The notes: a model not told the origin generated them from the sequence alone. A DNA stretch of 64,000 bases from Streptomyces sp. Tu 3180 (GCF_009852415.1 NZ_WOXS01000002.1:2750501-2814500); one strand, 5' to 3'; positions 49,772 to 59,076 are shown, counted from the stretch's first letter. Made by a program: numbers and translations.

Positions 49772-51320
49772 CCGCGAGCGCGGGGGGACGGCCGCCGTCG
49801 TCGTCGCCGTTGACGACGACCCAGCCGTCGCCCGCGCGGAGGAGCTGCGCACCGGTCCCGATCCTCGTGTCGACGTCACGCAGCATGATCCCGTCCTCCT
49901 CGCCCACCCGGGCCCCGTCGCCGGCGGCGAACGTCCACAGGCGTTCGGTGTCGCCGAGGACGGCCACCCGGTCCCGGCCGGCCGGGGCGAGGGCGACGAC
50001 CCCGGCGCCCAGGTCCGCGTGCCAGAGGCGCCGTCCGTCGTCCAGCGCGTAGGCGGAGACCCGCTCGACGGAATCGGCCCCCGGCTTCTTGGCGGCCACC
50101 ACCAGGTTGTCGCCGTCGACCACCGCCCAGGGCACCGGGCGGGCGGGGAAGGACAGGGGGTACGTCGTGATGACGGCCAGGTCCTCCTCGTCGGCGGTGA
50201 GGGGGATCGTCACCGGCTCCTTCCGCATGTCGTCCGGGGCGCCGTAGGACAGGACGGCGGCGAGACCGCGCTCGTCCTCCTCCTGCACCAGCAGGACGAA
50301 CGGGTCGGCGCGGACCACCGTGACGGTGCTCGGGCGGCTCTCGACCGGGAGCGCGCGCCGGCTCAGTTCCTTCCCCGTGGCGTTGTCGAGGGTGAGGATC
50401 CTCGCCGAGTGGAAGCCGTCGTAGCCGCCGCAGGTCACGACGACCCGGGTGGTGCCGCCGGCCGCGGAGGCCCGCACCGGCTCGCACGGCGCGTCGTCCC
50501 CGCCCCCGGCCCCGGCGGCGGCGGGGAGCTTCACGGTCCAGCGCGCCGCGCCGTCGTCGAGTCCGTACCCGTGGACCGCCTGCCCGGCCAGCGCCACGGC
50601 CACGCCCGCGTCGGCGGCGAGGAGCCCGTCGCCGCCCTCGCCGTACGCCGGGGCGGGCCCGCTGATCCGCCGCTCCCACAGCTTGCGGCCGCTGCGCACG
50701 TCGACGCCCCACACGGTGCCGCACGGCTTCTCGTGCCGCGCGAAGGAGACCAGGCCGACGCCGTCGACGATCCGGTCGCTCATCGCGCACACCGACGTGC
50801 GCACGGGCGCCCTCAGGACCCACCGGCGGTCCCCGGTGCCGGAGTCGTACGCGACCAGCGCGTCGGTGCGGGCGCGCACGACCGTCTCCGCGTCGTCGCC
50901 CACCGCCCAGGCCCCGGCGCCGCGCACGCTCGCGGGCCGGTCCGGGCCGGCCTGCCAGACGGGGTCGAGCACCGGTCCGCGCATCCAGAGGTAGGCCTGC
51001 CAGCCGGGCCACAGCGCGACCAGCACGCCCGCCGCGGCGAGCGCGCCGGGCACGGCCTTGCCGGGGCGGATCCGGGTGAACGCGGCGAGGGCGGCGGTGA
51101 GCGCGACGCAGCCCACGAAGGTGAGGGCGAACGCCAGGACGAGGGTGGGCGTCGTGCCCTCCGGGCAGGGCCGGTACCTGCCGCCACAGCTGTTGCCGGG
51201 AATGGACGTCCACCCCAGCGCGTGGAACTCCGCCGCGAACCCGACCAGCGCGCCCGCTCCGACCACCAGCGCGGCCTTCCCCAGCGGCCGCGCCCCGGAC
51301 GGTCTGCCGTCCTCGACCAT
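49761..51320 (-). CDS. PQQ-like beta-propeller membrane protein
   Basis: A 519-aa protein: three predicted membrane helices (about residues 15-110) and an outside eight-bladed-type propeller with repeated blades such as ALVAYDSGTGDRRWVL, VWGVDVRSGRKLWERRI, VHGYGLDDGAARWTVKL and VSAYALDDGRRLWHADL, the PQQ_2/quinoprotein-like repeat. The PQQ-binding catalytic residues of dehydrogenases are not evident, so it is likely a binding or scaffold protein. ATG 51320 has GGGGGA 4 bases upstream; GTG 51332 is an alternative. Confidence 0.82.
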   Translation of the reverse strand: MVEDGRPSGARPLGKAALVVGAGALVGFAAEFHALGWTSIPGNSCGGRYRPCPEGTTPTLVLAFALTFVGCVALTAALAAFTRIRPGKAVPGALAAAGVLVALWPGWQAYLWMRGPVLDPVWQAGPDRPASVRGAGAWAVGDDAETVVRARTDALVAYDSGTGDRRWVLRAPVRTSVCAMSDRIVDGVGLVSFARHEKPCGTVWGVDVRSGRKLWERRISGPAPAYGEGGDGLLAADAGVAVALAGQAVHGYGLDDGAARWTVKLPAAAGAGGGDDAPCEPVRASAAGGTTRVVVTCGGYDGFHSARILTLDNATGKELSRRALPVESRPSTVTVVRADPFVLLVQEEDERGLAAVLSYGAPDDMRKEPVTIPLTADEEDLAVITTYPLSFPARPVPWAVVDGDNLVVAAKKPGADSVERVSAYALDDGRRLWHADLGAGVVALAPAGRDRVAVLGDTERLWTFAAGDGARVGEEDGIMLRDVDTRIGTGAQLLRAGDGWVVVNGDDDGGRPPALAVSP

Positions 51321-51447
51321 CGTGTCCCCCACCCGCGTTCCGTTCCGCGGCGCTCCCCGGCACCGGCCGCCCGTGTCGTGGAGCGGCGCTGGAGCCTAAC
51401 CCGCGCGAGTGGATCACGTCAGCCGGTCCAACCCCCGAGGGCGCCGC

Positions 51448-52230
51448 TCAGGCCAGCCACTGCTCGTAGGCCAGGTTCGCCACCAGGGCGAAGACGACCG
51501 TCAGCAGGACGACGCGGACGAAGCCGCTGCCCTTCTTCAGGGCCGTGTGGGCGCCGAGCGTGCCGCCCGCCAGGTTGAACACCGCCATCAGCGCCGCCAG
51601 CTGCCACAGCACCGCGCCCTGCCAGGCGAACGTCGCGAGGGCGCCGGCGTTGGTGCAGCAGTTGACGATCTTGGCGGTGGCGGAGGCGGTGACGAGGTCG
51701 AGGTGGAGCACGGCGGTGAGCGCCAGGACGAGGAACGTGCCGGTGCCGGGGCCGACGAGGCCGTCGTAGAAGCCGATGCCGAGGCCGGCCAGCCCGATCG
51801 CGGCGAGGATCTGGCGCCGGGTCGCCGGGCCGGTGGCGGGGGCCGTGCCGAAGGCGGGGCGCAGGATGACGAAGGCGGCCACACCGAGCAGCACCACCAT
51901 GATCACCGGCTTGAGGACCTCGGTGCTCATCCCGGCCGCGAAGAACGCCCCCGCCGACGATCCGGCGAGGGCGGCCAGTCCGATGCGCACGGCGGTGCGG
52001 ACGTCCACGGGCGCCTTGCGGGCGTAGGTGATCGCCGCGCCCGTGGTGCCTACGATCGCGACCGCCTTGTTGGTGCCCAGGGCGTGCGCGGCCGGGGTGC
52101 CCGAGGGGAGCCCCAGCAGCAGGGCCGGCAGGAGCAGCAGTCCGCCGCCGCCGACCACGGCGTCGATCCAGCCGGCGGCGAGGGCGGCCAGGCAGAGCAG
52201 GACGACCGTGGTCAGGGAGATGTCGGGCAT
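51448..52230 (-). CDS. TSUP (TauE/SafE) family permease
   Basis: A 260-aa membrane protein with about 7-8 hydrophobic segments in two repeats; AGWIDAVVGGGGLLLLPALLLG and GLGIGFYDGLVGPGTGTFLVL are the duplicated TSUP motifs, with ALGTNKAVAIVGT between. TSUP proteins move sulfite, sulfoacetate or other sulfur anions. It is divergent from the nir operon; nitrite transport is a tempting but unsupported guess. Confidence 0.92.
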   Translation of the reverse strand: MPDISLTTVVLLCLAALAAGWIDAVVGGGGLLLLPALLLGLPSGTPAAHALGTNKAVAIVGTTGAAITYARKAPVDVRTAVRIGLAALAGSSAGAFFAAGMSTEVLKPVIMVVLLGVAAFVILRPAFGTAPATGPATRRQILAAIGLAGLGIGFYDGLVGPGTGTFLVLALTAVLHLDLVTASATAKIVNCCTNAGALATFAWQGAVLWQLAALMAVFNLAGGTLGAHTALKKGSGFVRVVLLTVVFALVANLAYEQWLA

Positions 52231-52364
52231 GGCCGCGAGCCTAGGGACGGGGTAGTTGTGGCGTCCATCAAGATGAGCTTTTCCTGAGGTTGGCCCTCCT
52301 CACATCCGCCGCGGGCCGGCGCCCCGAACCCTCACATCCACCCCCCGTCCCCGCTGAGGGCAGC

Positions 52365-52402
52365 GTTCCGCGCGGGAAACAGAGGGGATGCCGCCGGGTA
52401 AC
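52365..52402 (+). promoter_or_regulatory. GlnR-type box upstream of the nir operon
   Basis: GTTCC (52365), GAAAC (52376), GATGC (52387), GTAAC (52398): four 5-mers with exact 11-bp period matching the GlnR consensus. It ends 23 nt before the ATG at 52426, the same distance as the box at nasA. Confidence 0.75.
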
Positions 52403-52412
52403 ACCCGCACCG

Positions 52413-52418
52413 CACGCT
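52413..52418 (+). promoter_or_regulatory. -10-like hexamer of the nir operon
   Basis: CACGCT, 11 nt after the last GlnR 5-mer start-to-end register and 7 nt before ATG; no ribosome site, so a leaderless mRNA is predicted. Confidence 0.45.
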
Positions 52419-52425
52419 CGGGGAC

Positions 52426-53643
52426 ATGACCTCGAACGAGCGTGTGGTGGTGATCGGCTCCGGCCTCGCGGGCGTGCGTCTCGCCCGGCGGCTCGGCGAG
52501 CTCGGCACGCCCGTGACGCTGATCGGCGAGGAGGAGCACCGCCCGTACAACCGGGTGCTGCTCGCCGAGGTGCTGGCCGGGCGGTACGGCCCCGAGGTGA
52601 TCGCCCTGCCGGCGCCCGCGGAGCTGACCCGCGCCCGCGTCACCGGCGTCGACCGCGCCGGACGGACCGTCACCTGCGCGGACGGCTCGGTGATCGCGTA
52701 CGGCCGGCTCGTCCTGGCCACCGGCTCCAACCCCGTGCTGCCGCCGCTGCGCGGCCTGTTCACCGGGGACCGCCAACTGCCCGAGGGCGTGCACGCGTTC
52801 CGCACCATGGACGACTGCCTGGGGCTGGCCAAGGCGGTGCGGCCGGGCGTGCGGGCGGTGGTGATCGGCGGCGGGCTGCTCGGGGTCTCCGCGGCCCGCG
52901 CGCTCGCCGTGCGCGGTGCGCAGGTCGTCCTCGCCCAGCAGTCCGAGCGGCTCATGGAGCGCCAGCTCGACCCGGCCGCGTCCGGACTCGTCCGGCGGCA
53001 CCTGGACGCCCTCGGCGTCGAGGTGCACACCGAGTGCCGGGTGCGCGACGTGCGCTGCGTCGCGGGCGCGGTCCGCTCGGTGGAGCTGGCCGACGGCTAC
53101 GCGCTCGACGCCGACCTCGTGGTCCTGGCCTGCGGCGTCCACCCGCGCACCGGGCTCGCGCAGGCGGCCGGGCTCGAGGTCCGCAAGGGCGTCGTCGTCG
53201 ACGACGAGCTGCGCACCTCGGACCCGTACATCCACGCCGTCGGCGACTGCGCCCAGCACGCCGGCACGGTGTACGGGCTCGCCGCCCCGGCGCTGGAACA
53301 GGCCGACGCGCTCGCCGCGCTGCTCGCCGGGGACGCGGGCGCCCGCTACACCGGCACCCGCTCCCTGACCCGGCTCACCCTCACCGGGCCCGACAGTCCC
53401 CTCGACCTCGCCGCGTTCGGCGAGACCGAGGCACTGCCGGGCGACGACGTCGTCCAGCTCACCGACGCCACCCGGGGCACCTACCGCAAGGTCGTCGTCC
53501 GCGACGACCGCCTGGTCGGCGGGGTCCTCGTCGGCGAACTCGGCACCGTCGGCGCCCTCGCGCGCGCCTGGGAGGGAGCAGAGCCGCTCCCGTCCGGCGG
53601 CGGGCCCCTGCTCCACCTGCTCACCAACGATGGAGGCTCCTGA
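52426..53643 (+). CDS. Stand-alone NAD(P)H/FAD module of nitrite reductase (NirB-like)
   Basis: A 405-aa flavoprotein similar to the first 400 residues of NirB: VVVIGSGLAGVRLARRLGELG, RPYNRVLLAEVLAGRYG, VVIGGGLLGVSAARALAVRGAQVVL and HAVGDCAQHAGTVYGLAAPALEQA. It lacks the iron-sulfur and siroheme domains, so it can only pass electrons from NAD(P)H. In S. coelicolor the first gene of the nir cluster (SCO2486 from memory) is annotated nirB and the next nirB2, which may correspond. Stop and next start share one base. Confidence 0.88.
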   Translation: MTSNERVVVIGSGLAGVRLARRLGELGTPVTLIGEEEHRPYNRVLLAEVLAGRYGPEVIALPAPAELTRARVTGVDRAGRTVTCADGSVIAYGRLVLATGSNPVLPPLRGLFTGDRQLPEGVHAFRTMDDCLGLAKAVRPGVRAVVIGGGLLGVSAARALAVRGAQVVLAQQSERLMERQLDPAASGLVRRHLDALGVEVHTECRVRDVRCVAGAVRSVELADGYALDADLVVLACGVHPRTGLAQAAGLEVRKGVVVDDELRTSDPYIHAVGDCAQHAGTVYGLAAPALEQADALAALLAGDAGARYTGTRSLTRLTLTGPDSPLDLAAFGETEALPGDDVVQLTDATRGTYRKVVVRDDRLVGGVLVGELGTVGALARAWEGAEPLPSGGGPLLHLLTNDGGS

Positions 53644-56264
53644 TGACCGCCACCCCGGGGGCATCCCCCACGATCGTGCTCGTCGGCCACGGCATGGTCG
53701 GCCAGCGCTTCCTCGAAGCGCTCGCCGAGCGCGGCCTGACCGCCACGCACCGCGTGGTCGTGCTGTGCGAGGAGCCGCGTCCGGCGTACGACCGCGTCCA
53801 GCTCACCTCGTACTTCTCGGGGAGGACCCCCGAGGACCTGTCCGTGACGGACATGGCGTTCATCGAGGAGCACGGCATCGAGCTGCACGTCGGCGACCCG
53901 GCGCAGAGCATCGACCGCGAGGCGCGGAAGGTGACCGCCCGCTCCGGGCTCGTCGTCGGCTACGACGTCCTCGTCCTGGCCACCGGCTCCTACCCGTTCG
54001 TGCCGCCCGTGCCGAACAAGGACGCCGAGGGCTGTTTCGTCTACCGCACGATCGAGGACCTCCTCGCCATCGAGGAGTACGCGAGGACGCGGGCGACCGT
54101 CGGCGCGGTGGTCGGCGGCGGTCTGCTCGGCCTGGAGGCGGCGGGCGCCCTCAAGGGCCTCGGACTCACCTCGCACATCGTGGAGTTCGCGCCGCGGCTG
54201 ATGCCCGTCCAGGTCGACGAGGGCGGCGGCGCGGCGCTGCTGCGCACCATCGAGGACATGGGCCTGTCCGTGCACACCGGTGTGGGCACGCAGGAGATCG
54301 TGGTCGGCGAGGACGGCGCGGTCACCGGCATGAAGCTGTCCGACGGCTCCGAACTCGCCACCGACATGGTGGTGTTCTCCGCCGGTGTCCGCCCCCGCGA
54401 CCAGCTGGCCCGGGACTGCGGCCTGACGGTCGGCGAACGCGGCGGCATCGCCGTCGACGAGCGGTGCCGCACGGTCGCCGACCCGCGCGTGTTCGCGATC
54501 GGCGAGTGCGCGCTGGCCGCCGACGGCCGGGTGTACGGCCTGGTGGCCCCCGGCTACGAGCAGGCCGAGACGGCCGCCGCGGCCATCGCCGCCGACGAGG
54601 GCGAGGAGAAGTCGTTCACCGGCGCCGACCTGTCCACCAAGCTGAAGCTGCTCGGCGTGGACGTGGCCTCCTTCGGCGACGCGCACGGCACCACCGAGGA
54701 CTGCCTGGACGTCGTCTACTCCGACTCGCGCTCCGGCCTGTACAAGAAGCTGGTCATCGGCCGGGACGGCACGCTGCTGGGCGGCATCCTGGTCGGCGAC
54801 GCCGAGGCCTACGGCACGCTGCGCGCCCTCACCGGCTCCGTGCCGCCCGTCGCGCCGGAGGCCCTGGTCCTGCCCGCCGGCGCCGGGGCGCCGGCCCAGC
54901 TCGGTCCGTCCGCGCTCCCCGACGACGCGGTCGTCTGCTCCTGCCACAACGTCACCAAGGGCACGATCCGCGGCGCGGTCACCGAGCACAGGTGCACCAC
55001 CGTGCCCGAGGTGAAGAAGTGCACCAAGGCCGGTACCGGCTGCGGCAGTTGCGTCAAGGTGCTGGGCCAGCTGGTCAACGCCGAGCTGGAGGCGAGCGGC
55101 GTCGAGGTCGACAAGGGCCTGTGCGGCTGCTTCGCGCAGACCCGCGAGGAGCTGTACGAGATCGTCCTCGCCCTGCGCGTCACCTCCTACCGCGAGCTGC
55201 TGGACCGCCACGGCCGCGAGGGCGCCCGGGGCGGCGACGGCTGCGAGGTCTGCAAGCCGGCGGTCGGCTCGATCATCGCCTCCCTCGCCCCGGTGATCGG
55301 CGCGAGCAACTACGTCCTGGACGGGGAGCAGGCGGCCCTGCAGGACACCAACGACCACTTCCTGGCCAACCTGCAGAAGAACGGCTCGTACTCGGTCGTG
55401 CCCCGCATCCCCGGCGGCGAGATCGCCCCGGAGAAGCTGATCGTGATCGGCGAGATCGCCCGCGACTTCGGTCTCTACACGAAGATCACCGGCGGTCAGC
55501 GCATCGACATGTTCGGCGCGCGGGTCGAGCAGCTCCCGCTGATCTGGGCCCGTCTGGTGGACGCCGGCTTCGAGTCCGGCCACGCCTACGGCAAGTCGCT
55601 GCGCACGGTGAAGTCCTGCGTGGGGCAGACCTGGTGCCGCTACGGCGTGCAGGACTCCGTGCGCATGGCGATCGACCTGGAGCTGCGCTACCGGGGCCTG
55701 CGCTCCCCCCACAAGCTCAAGTCGGCGGTCTCCGGCTGCCAGCGCGAGTGCGCGGAGGCCCAGTCGAAGGACTTCGGCGTGATCGCCACCGCCAACGGCT
55801 GGAACCTCTACGTCGGCGGCAACGGCGGCGCCACCCCGCGCCACGCGGACCTGCTCGCCCAGGACCTGTCGGACGCCGAGCTGATCCGCCTCGTCGACCG
55901 GTTCCTGATGTTCTACATCCGCACCGCCGACCGCCTGGAGCGCACCTCGACCTGGCTGGAGCGGATCCCCGGCGGCCTGGACCACGTGCGCGACGTCGTC
56001 GTCCACGACTCGCTCGGCATCTGCGACGAGCTGGAGGCCCTGATGGCCGCCCATGTCTCGCACTACCGCGACGAGTGGGCCGAGACCCTCGGCGACCCGG
56101 AGAAGCTCGCCCGGTTCGTGTCCTTCGTGAACGCGCCCGACACCCCCGACCCGGTGGTCGCCTTCGTCCCCGAGCGCGACCAGATCAAGCCCGACCTGCC
56201 CCTGCTGAACATCGGCCTGCGCCCCCGGGCCCTCGACTCCCTGGAAGGAAGCGCCACACGATGA
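53643..56264 (+). CDS. nirB: Nitrite reductase large subunit NirB
   Basis: An 873-aa assimilatory NADH-nitrite reductase: FAD/NAD module (about 1-400; TIVLVGHGMVGQRFLEAL, VGAVVGGGLLGLEAAGAL), BFD-like [2Fe-2S] region (Cys432, Cys434, Cys467, Cys470), a second CxC/CxxC BFD-like segment (LCGCFAQ...GCEVC), and siroheme/[4Fe-4S] domain with Cys659, Cys665, Cys699 and Cys703 (SCVGQTWC, SGCQREC). It reduces nitrite to ammonium with six electrons. Family length is usually 830-870. It overlaps the FAD-module gene by one base and NirD by four. Confidence 0.97.
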   Translation: MTATPGASPTIVLVGHGMVGQRFLEALAERGLTATHRVVVLCEEPRPAYDRVQLTSYFSGRTPEDLSVTDMAFIEEHGIELHVGDPAQSIDREARKVTARSGLVVGYDVLVLATGSYPFVPPVPNKDAEGCFVYRTIEDLLAIEEYARTRATVGAVVGGGLLGLEAAGALKGLGLTSHIVEFAPRLMPVQVDEGGGAALLRTIEDMGLSVHTGVGTQEIVVGEDGAVTGMKLSDGSELATDMVVFSAGVRPRDQLARDCGLTVGERGGIAVDERCRTVADPRVFAIGECALAADGRVYGLVAPGYEQAETAAAAIAADEGEEKSFTGADLSTKLKLLGVDVASFGDAHGTTEDCLDVVYSDSRSGLYKKLVIGRDGTLLGGILVGDAEAYGTLRALTGSVPPVAPEALVLPAGAGAPAQLGPSALPDDAVVCSCHNVTKGTIRGAVTEHRCTTVPEVKKCTKAGTGCGSCVKVLGQLVNAELEASGVEVDKGLCGCFAQTREELYEIVLALRVTSYRELLDRHGREGARGGDGCEVCKPAVGSIIASLAPVIGASNYVLDGEQAALQDTNDHFLANLQKNGSYSVVPRIPGGEIAPEKLIVIGEIARDFGLYTKITGGQRIDMFGARVEQLPLIWARLVDAGFESGHAYGKSLRTVKSCVGQTWCRYGVQDSVRMAIDLELRYRGLRSPHKLKSAVSGCQRECAEAQSKDFGVIATANGWNLYVGGNGGATPRHADLLAQDLSDAELIRLVDRFLMFYIRTADRLERTSTWLERIPGGLDHVRDVVVHDSLGICDELEALMAAHVSHYRDEWAETLGDPEKLARFVSFVNAPDTPDPVVAFVPERDQIKPDLPLLNIGLRPRALDSLEGSATR

Positions 56265-56611
56265 CCCTGGCACTCGAGACCACCGATCTGAAGGTCCGGC
56301 TCCGCCTGGCGGACGACTGGTTCCCGATCTGCGACCTCAGTGCGCTGATCCCCGGCCGCGGGGTGGCCGCCCTGCTCCCCGACGGCCGCCAGGTCGCCGT
56401 CTTCACCGACCGCACCGGCCGCCTCTACGCCATCGACAACCGCGACCCCTTCACCGGGGCGGCGGTCCTCTCCCGCGGTCTGACCGGCACCCACCGGGGC
56501 CGCCCCTTCGTCGCCTCCCCGCTGCTCAAGCAGCGCTTCGACCTCGAGTCGGGGCAGTGCCTGGACGACGAGGCGGTGCGGGTGACGGCGTACGAGGTGA
56601 AGGCGGCCTGA
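56261..56611 (+). CDS. nirD: Nitrite reductase small subunit NirD
   Basis: A 116-aa Rieske-fold subunit: WFPICDLSALIPGRGVAALLPDGRQVAVFTDRTGRLYAIDNRDPFTGAAVLSRGL. The Cys-His cluster ligands of true Rieske proteins are missing, which is normal for NirD. ATGA overlap with nirB indicates coupled translation; GGAAGGA precedes the ATG. Confidence 0.95.
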   Translation: MTLALETTDLKVRLRLADDWFPICDLSALIPGRGVAALLPDGRQVAVFTDRTGRLYAIDNRDPFTGAAVLSRGLTGTHRGRPFVASPLLKQRFDLESGQCLDDEAVRVTAYEVKAA

Positions 56612-56736
56612 CCACCCGGGCCTGTCGACTTCCTGTCGAGTGCGTGTCTTCCGTTCGGCCGGGCGGGTACTTCGCGTTTCATCGATCCCGTCCCGTTCGT
56701 TTCGAGCACCGTCCCACCCGTCACGGAGGCCCGAAC

Positions 56737-57693
56737 ATGATCCGGAAGCACCCGCAGCCCGTCCGGCCCTCCCGGCGCGCCGTCCTCGGCGGTGCCGTCG
56801 CCGCGTTCGCGGCGGCGGCCGGCGCCGGCACGGCACAGGCCGCCGGCCGCGGGCCCACCTGGCCGACCGAGTTCCCGCTGCCCGACGGCTGGCTGCCCGA
56901 GGGCATCACCATCGGCAGCGAGCCGTACGCGTACATGGGCTCCCGCGCCGACGGCGCGATCTACCGCACCGACCTGCGCACCGGAGAGGGCCGGGTGCTC
57001 CACGAGGGCGCCCCCGGCCTCGCGGCCATCGGCCTCGAACTGGGCCGGGACGGCCTGCTGTACGTCTCCGGCGGCGGGGACGGCACCGCCAGGACCGTGG
57101 ACGCCCGCACCGGGGAGCCGCGCGCCACCCACCGGCTCACCGCCGCCACCGGCCACTTCGTCAACGACGTCGTCCTGCTCCGGGACCGCGCCTGGTTCAC
57201 CGACTCGTACGACGCGGTCCTGTACGGCGTCCCGCGCGGCCGGGGCGGCGGCCGGGTCCGCGCGCTGCCGCTCACCGGCGACTGGGAGCAGCTGCCCGGC
57301 GTCATCAACGCCAACGGCATCGTGAGCACGCCCGACGGCCGCGGCGTGATCGTCGTCAAGAGCACACCGGGCGAGCTGTACCGCGTGGACCTCGGGACCG
57401 GCCGCGCCGACCGGATCACGCTCGTCGGCGCGGACGACGTCGTCAACGGCGACGGTCTGGTCCGCGTCGGCCGCACCCTGTACGTGGTGCAGAACCGGCT
57501 CGACGTGGTGACCGTGTTCGACCTGGACGCCGGGGCCACGACGGCCACCCTGCGCCGCTCGGTCACCGACCCGCGCTTCGACGTCCCCGCCACCGCCGCC
57601 CGCTTCCGCGACCGCCTCTACCTGGTCAACGCGCGCTTCACCAGCCCGCAGACGCCGGAGACGACGTTCACGGCGGTGGCGGTGCCCCTGTAG
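56737..57693 (+). CDS. Tat-exported SMP-30-like beta-propeller protein
   Basis: A 318-aa protein with a twin-arginine signal (RPSRRAVLGGAVAAFAAAAGAGTAQAAG, cleavage near residue 35) and a six-blade propeller (EGITIGSEPYAYMGSRADGAIYRTDLRTG, FVNDVVLLRDRAWFTDSYDAVLYGV, INANGIVSTPDG, DDVVNGDGLVRVG). Asn/Asp in the NAN and NGDG loops may bind metal as in SMP-30. Related Streptomyces proteins are sometimes mislabelled superoxide dismutase. ACGGAGG lies 9 bases before the ATG. Downstream of nirD by 125 nt, probably own promoter. Confidence 0.82.
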   Translation: MIRKHPQPVRPSRRAVLGGAVAAFAAAAGAGTAQAAGRGPTWPTEFPLPDGWLPEGITIGSEPYAYMGSRADGAIYRTDLRTGEGRVLHEGAPGLAAIGLELGRDGLLYVSGGGDGTARTVDARTGEPRATHRLTAATGHFVNDVVLLRDRAWFTDSYDAVLYGVPRGRGGGRVRALPLTGDWEQLPGVINANGIVSTPDGRGVIVVKSTPGELYRVDLGTGRADRITLVGADDVVNGDGLVRVGRTLYVVQNRLDVVTVFDLDAGATTATLRRSVTDPRFDVPATAARFRDRLYLVNARFTSPQTPETTFTAVAVPL

Positions 57694-57717
57694 GGGTCCG
57701 CTCCCCCGCCTCGCTCC

Positions 57718-57738
57718 GGCGGACGGGGCGCGTCCGCC
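57718..57738 (+). terminator. Hairpin between the two Tat-protein genes
   Basis: GGCGGAC and GTCCGCC arms with a 7-nt loop, 24 nt after the propeller gene stop. Confidence 0.45.
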
Positions 57739-57866
57739 CCGCGGGATGGTCACCCGCCGGTACGCCGCCGGACATGAGGCGTCCATGCCGCGCCCCTAGG
57801 TTCCCTGATCGCACGCCCCCGCCGCCGACCGGTGGCGGGACGGTCACGGCCCCTCTTGGAGCGACA

Positions 57867-59024
57867 GTGGAACGTCGTACCTTCCTTCGTGCGACCGCCG
57901 TCGGCGGCAGCTCCGCCGTGTTCGGCGGGACCCTGTGGCGCGGCGCCGCGTACGCCGCCCCCGCCCGGCCCGGCACCGGCCCCTACGGTCCGCTCGGAGC
58001 GGCGGACGCCAATGGGATCAGACTGCCGGCCGGGTTCACCAGCCGGGTGATCGCCCGTTCCGGTCAGCGGGTCGCGGGCACCTCGTACACCTGGCACAGC
58101 GCCCCCGACGGCGGCGCCTGCTACGCGGACGGCTCGGGCTGGATCTACGTCTCCAACTCGGAGATCAACCCGTCGGGCGGGGCGAGCGCGGTGAGGTTCT
58201 CGGCCACCGGCGCCGTCACGGGCGCGTACCGCGTCCTGTCCGACACCCGGCAGAACTGCGCGGGCGGGAAGACCCCGTGGAACACCTGGCTGTCCTGCGA
58301 GGAGGTGGACCGGGGGTACGTCTACGAGACCGATCCGTGGGGGGTGAAGGCGGCCGTCCGCCGCGACGCGATGGGCCGCTTCAAGCACGAGGCCGCGGCG
58401 GCCGACCCGGTCCGCCGGGTGGTGTACATGACCGAGGACGTCACGGACGGCTGCTTCTACCGCTTCCGGCCCACCACCTGGGGCGACCTGTCGTCGGGCA
58501 CGCTGGAGGTGCTGGTCGCGGGCAGCGGCACCAGCGGACCGGTGAGCTGGGCGCGGGTCCCGGACCCGTCCGGCGCCACCGCCACCCGCAACCAGGTCTC
58601 GGGCGCCAAGCGCTTCAACGGCGGCGAGGGCTGCTACTACGCGAACGACACCTGCTGGTTCACCACCAAGGGCGACAACCGCGTCTGGCAGTACAACGCC
58701 GCCGCCCAGACCATCGAACTGGCCTACGACGACTCGCTCGTGACCGGCGGCACGGCCCCCCTGACCGGCGTCGACAACGTCACCGGCGCCTCCTCCGGCG
58801 ACCTCTTCGTGGCCGAGGACGGCGGGAACATGGAGATCTGCGTCATCACCCCCGACGACGTGATCGCCCCCTTCCTGCGCATCGACGGCCAGTCCGGCTC
58901 CGAGATCACCGGCCCGGCGTTCTCCCCGGACGGCAGCCGCCTGTACTTCTCCAGCCAGCGCGGGACGAGCGGGAGCTCGTCGGGCGGGATCACGTACGAG
59001 GTGACGGGACCCTTCCGGGCGTGA
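57867..59024 (+). CDS. PhoX-like (DUF839) Tat-exported protein
   Basis: A 385-aa protein starting VERRTFLRATAVGGSSAVFGG, a twin-arginine signal. The rest is a DUF839/PhoX-type propeller: WHSAPDGGACYADGSGWIYVSNSEI, CAGGKTPWNTWLSCEE (a hallmark of PhoX: TPWGTWLTCEE), GRFKHEAAAADPVRRVVYMTEDVTDGCFYRF and FNGGEGCYYANDTCWFTTKGDNRVW. PhoX enzymes are calcium/iron alkaline phosphatases; key Glu residues (CEE, HE, TED) are present. GTG 57867 follows GGAG by 5 bases. Confidence 0.9.
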   Translation: MERRTFLRATAVGGSSAVFGGTLWRGAAYAAPARPGTGPYGPLGAADANGIRLPAGFTSRVIARSGQRVAGTSYTWHSAPDGGACYADGSGWIYVSNSEINPSGGASAVRFSATGAVTGAYRVLSDTRQNCAGGKTPWNTWLSCEEVDRGYVYETDPWGVKAAVRRDAMGRFKHEAAAADPVRRVVYMTEDVTDGCFYRFRPTTWGDLSSGTLEVLVAGSGTSGPVSWARVPDPSGATATRNQVSGAKRFNGGEGCYYANDTCWFTTKGDNRVWQYNAAAQTIELAYDDSLVTGGTAPLTGVDNVTGASSGDLFVAEDGGNMEICVITPDDVIAPFLRIDGQSGSEITGPAFSPDGSRLYFSSQRGTSGSSSGGITYEVTGPFRA

Positions 59025-59076
59025 CGGGGGGCGTGCGGCGGAGAGTGCCCCTCCGGCCGCGTACGGGCGCATGAGA

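Noticed and set aside
49761..51320. PQQ-dependent alcohol dehydrogenase
   Set aside because: Only the propeller repeat is visible; the catalytic Asp/Glu and cofactor-stacking Cys-Cys pair are not apparent.
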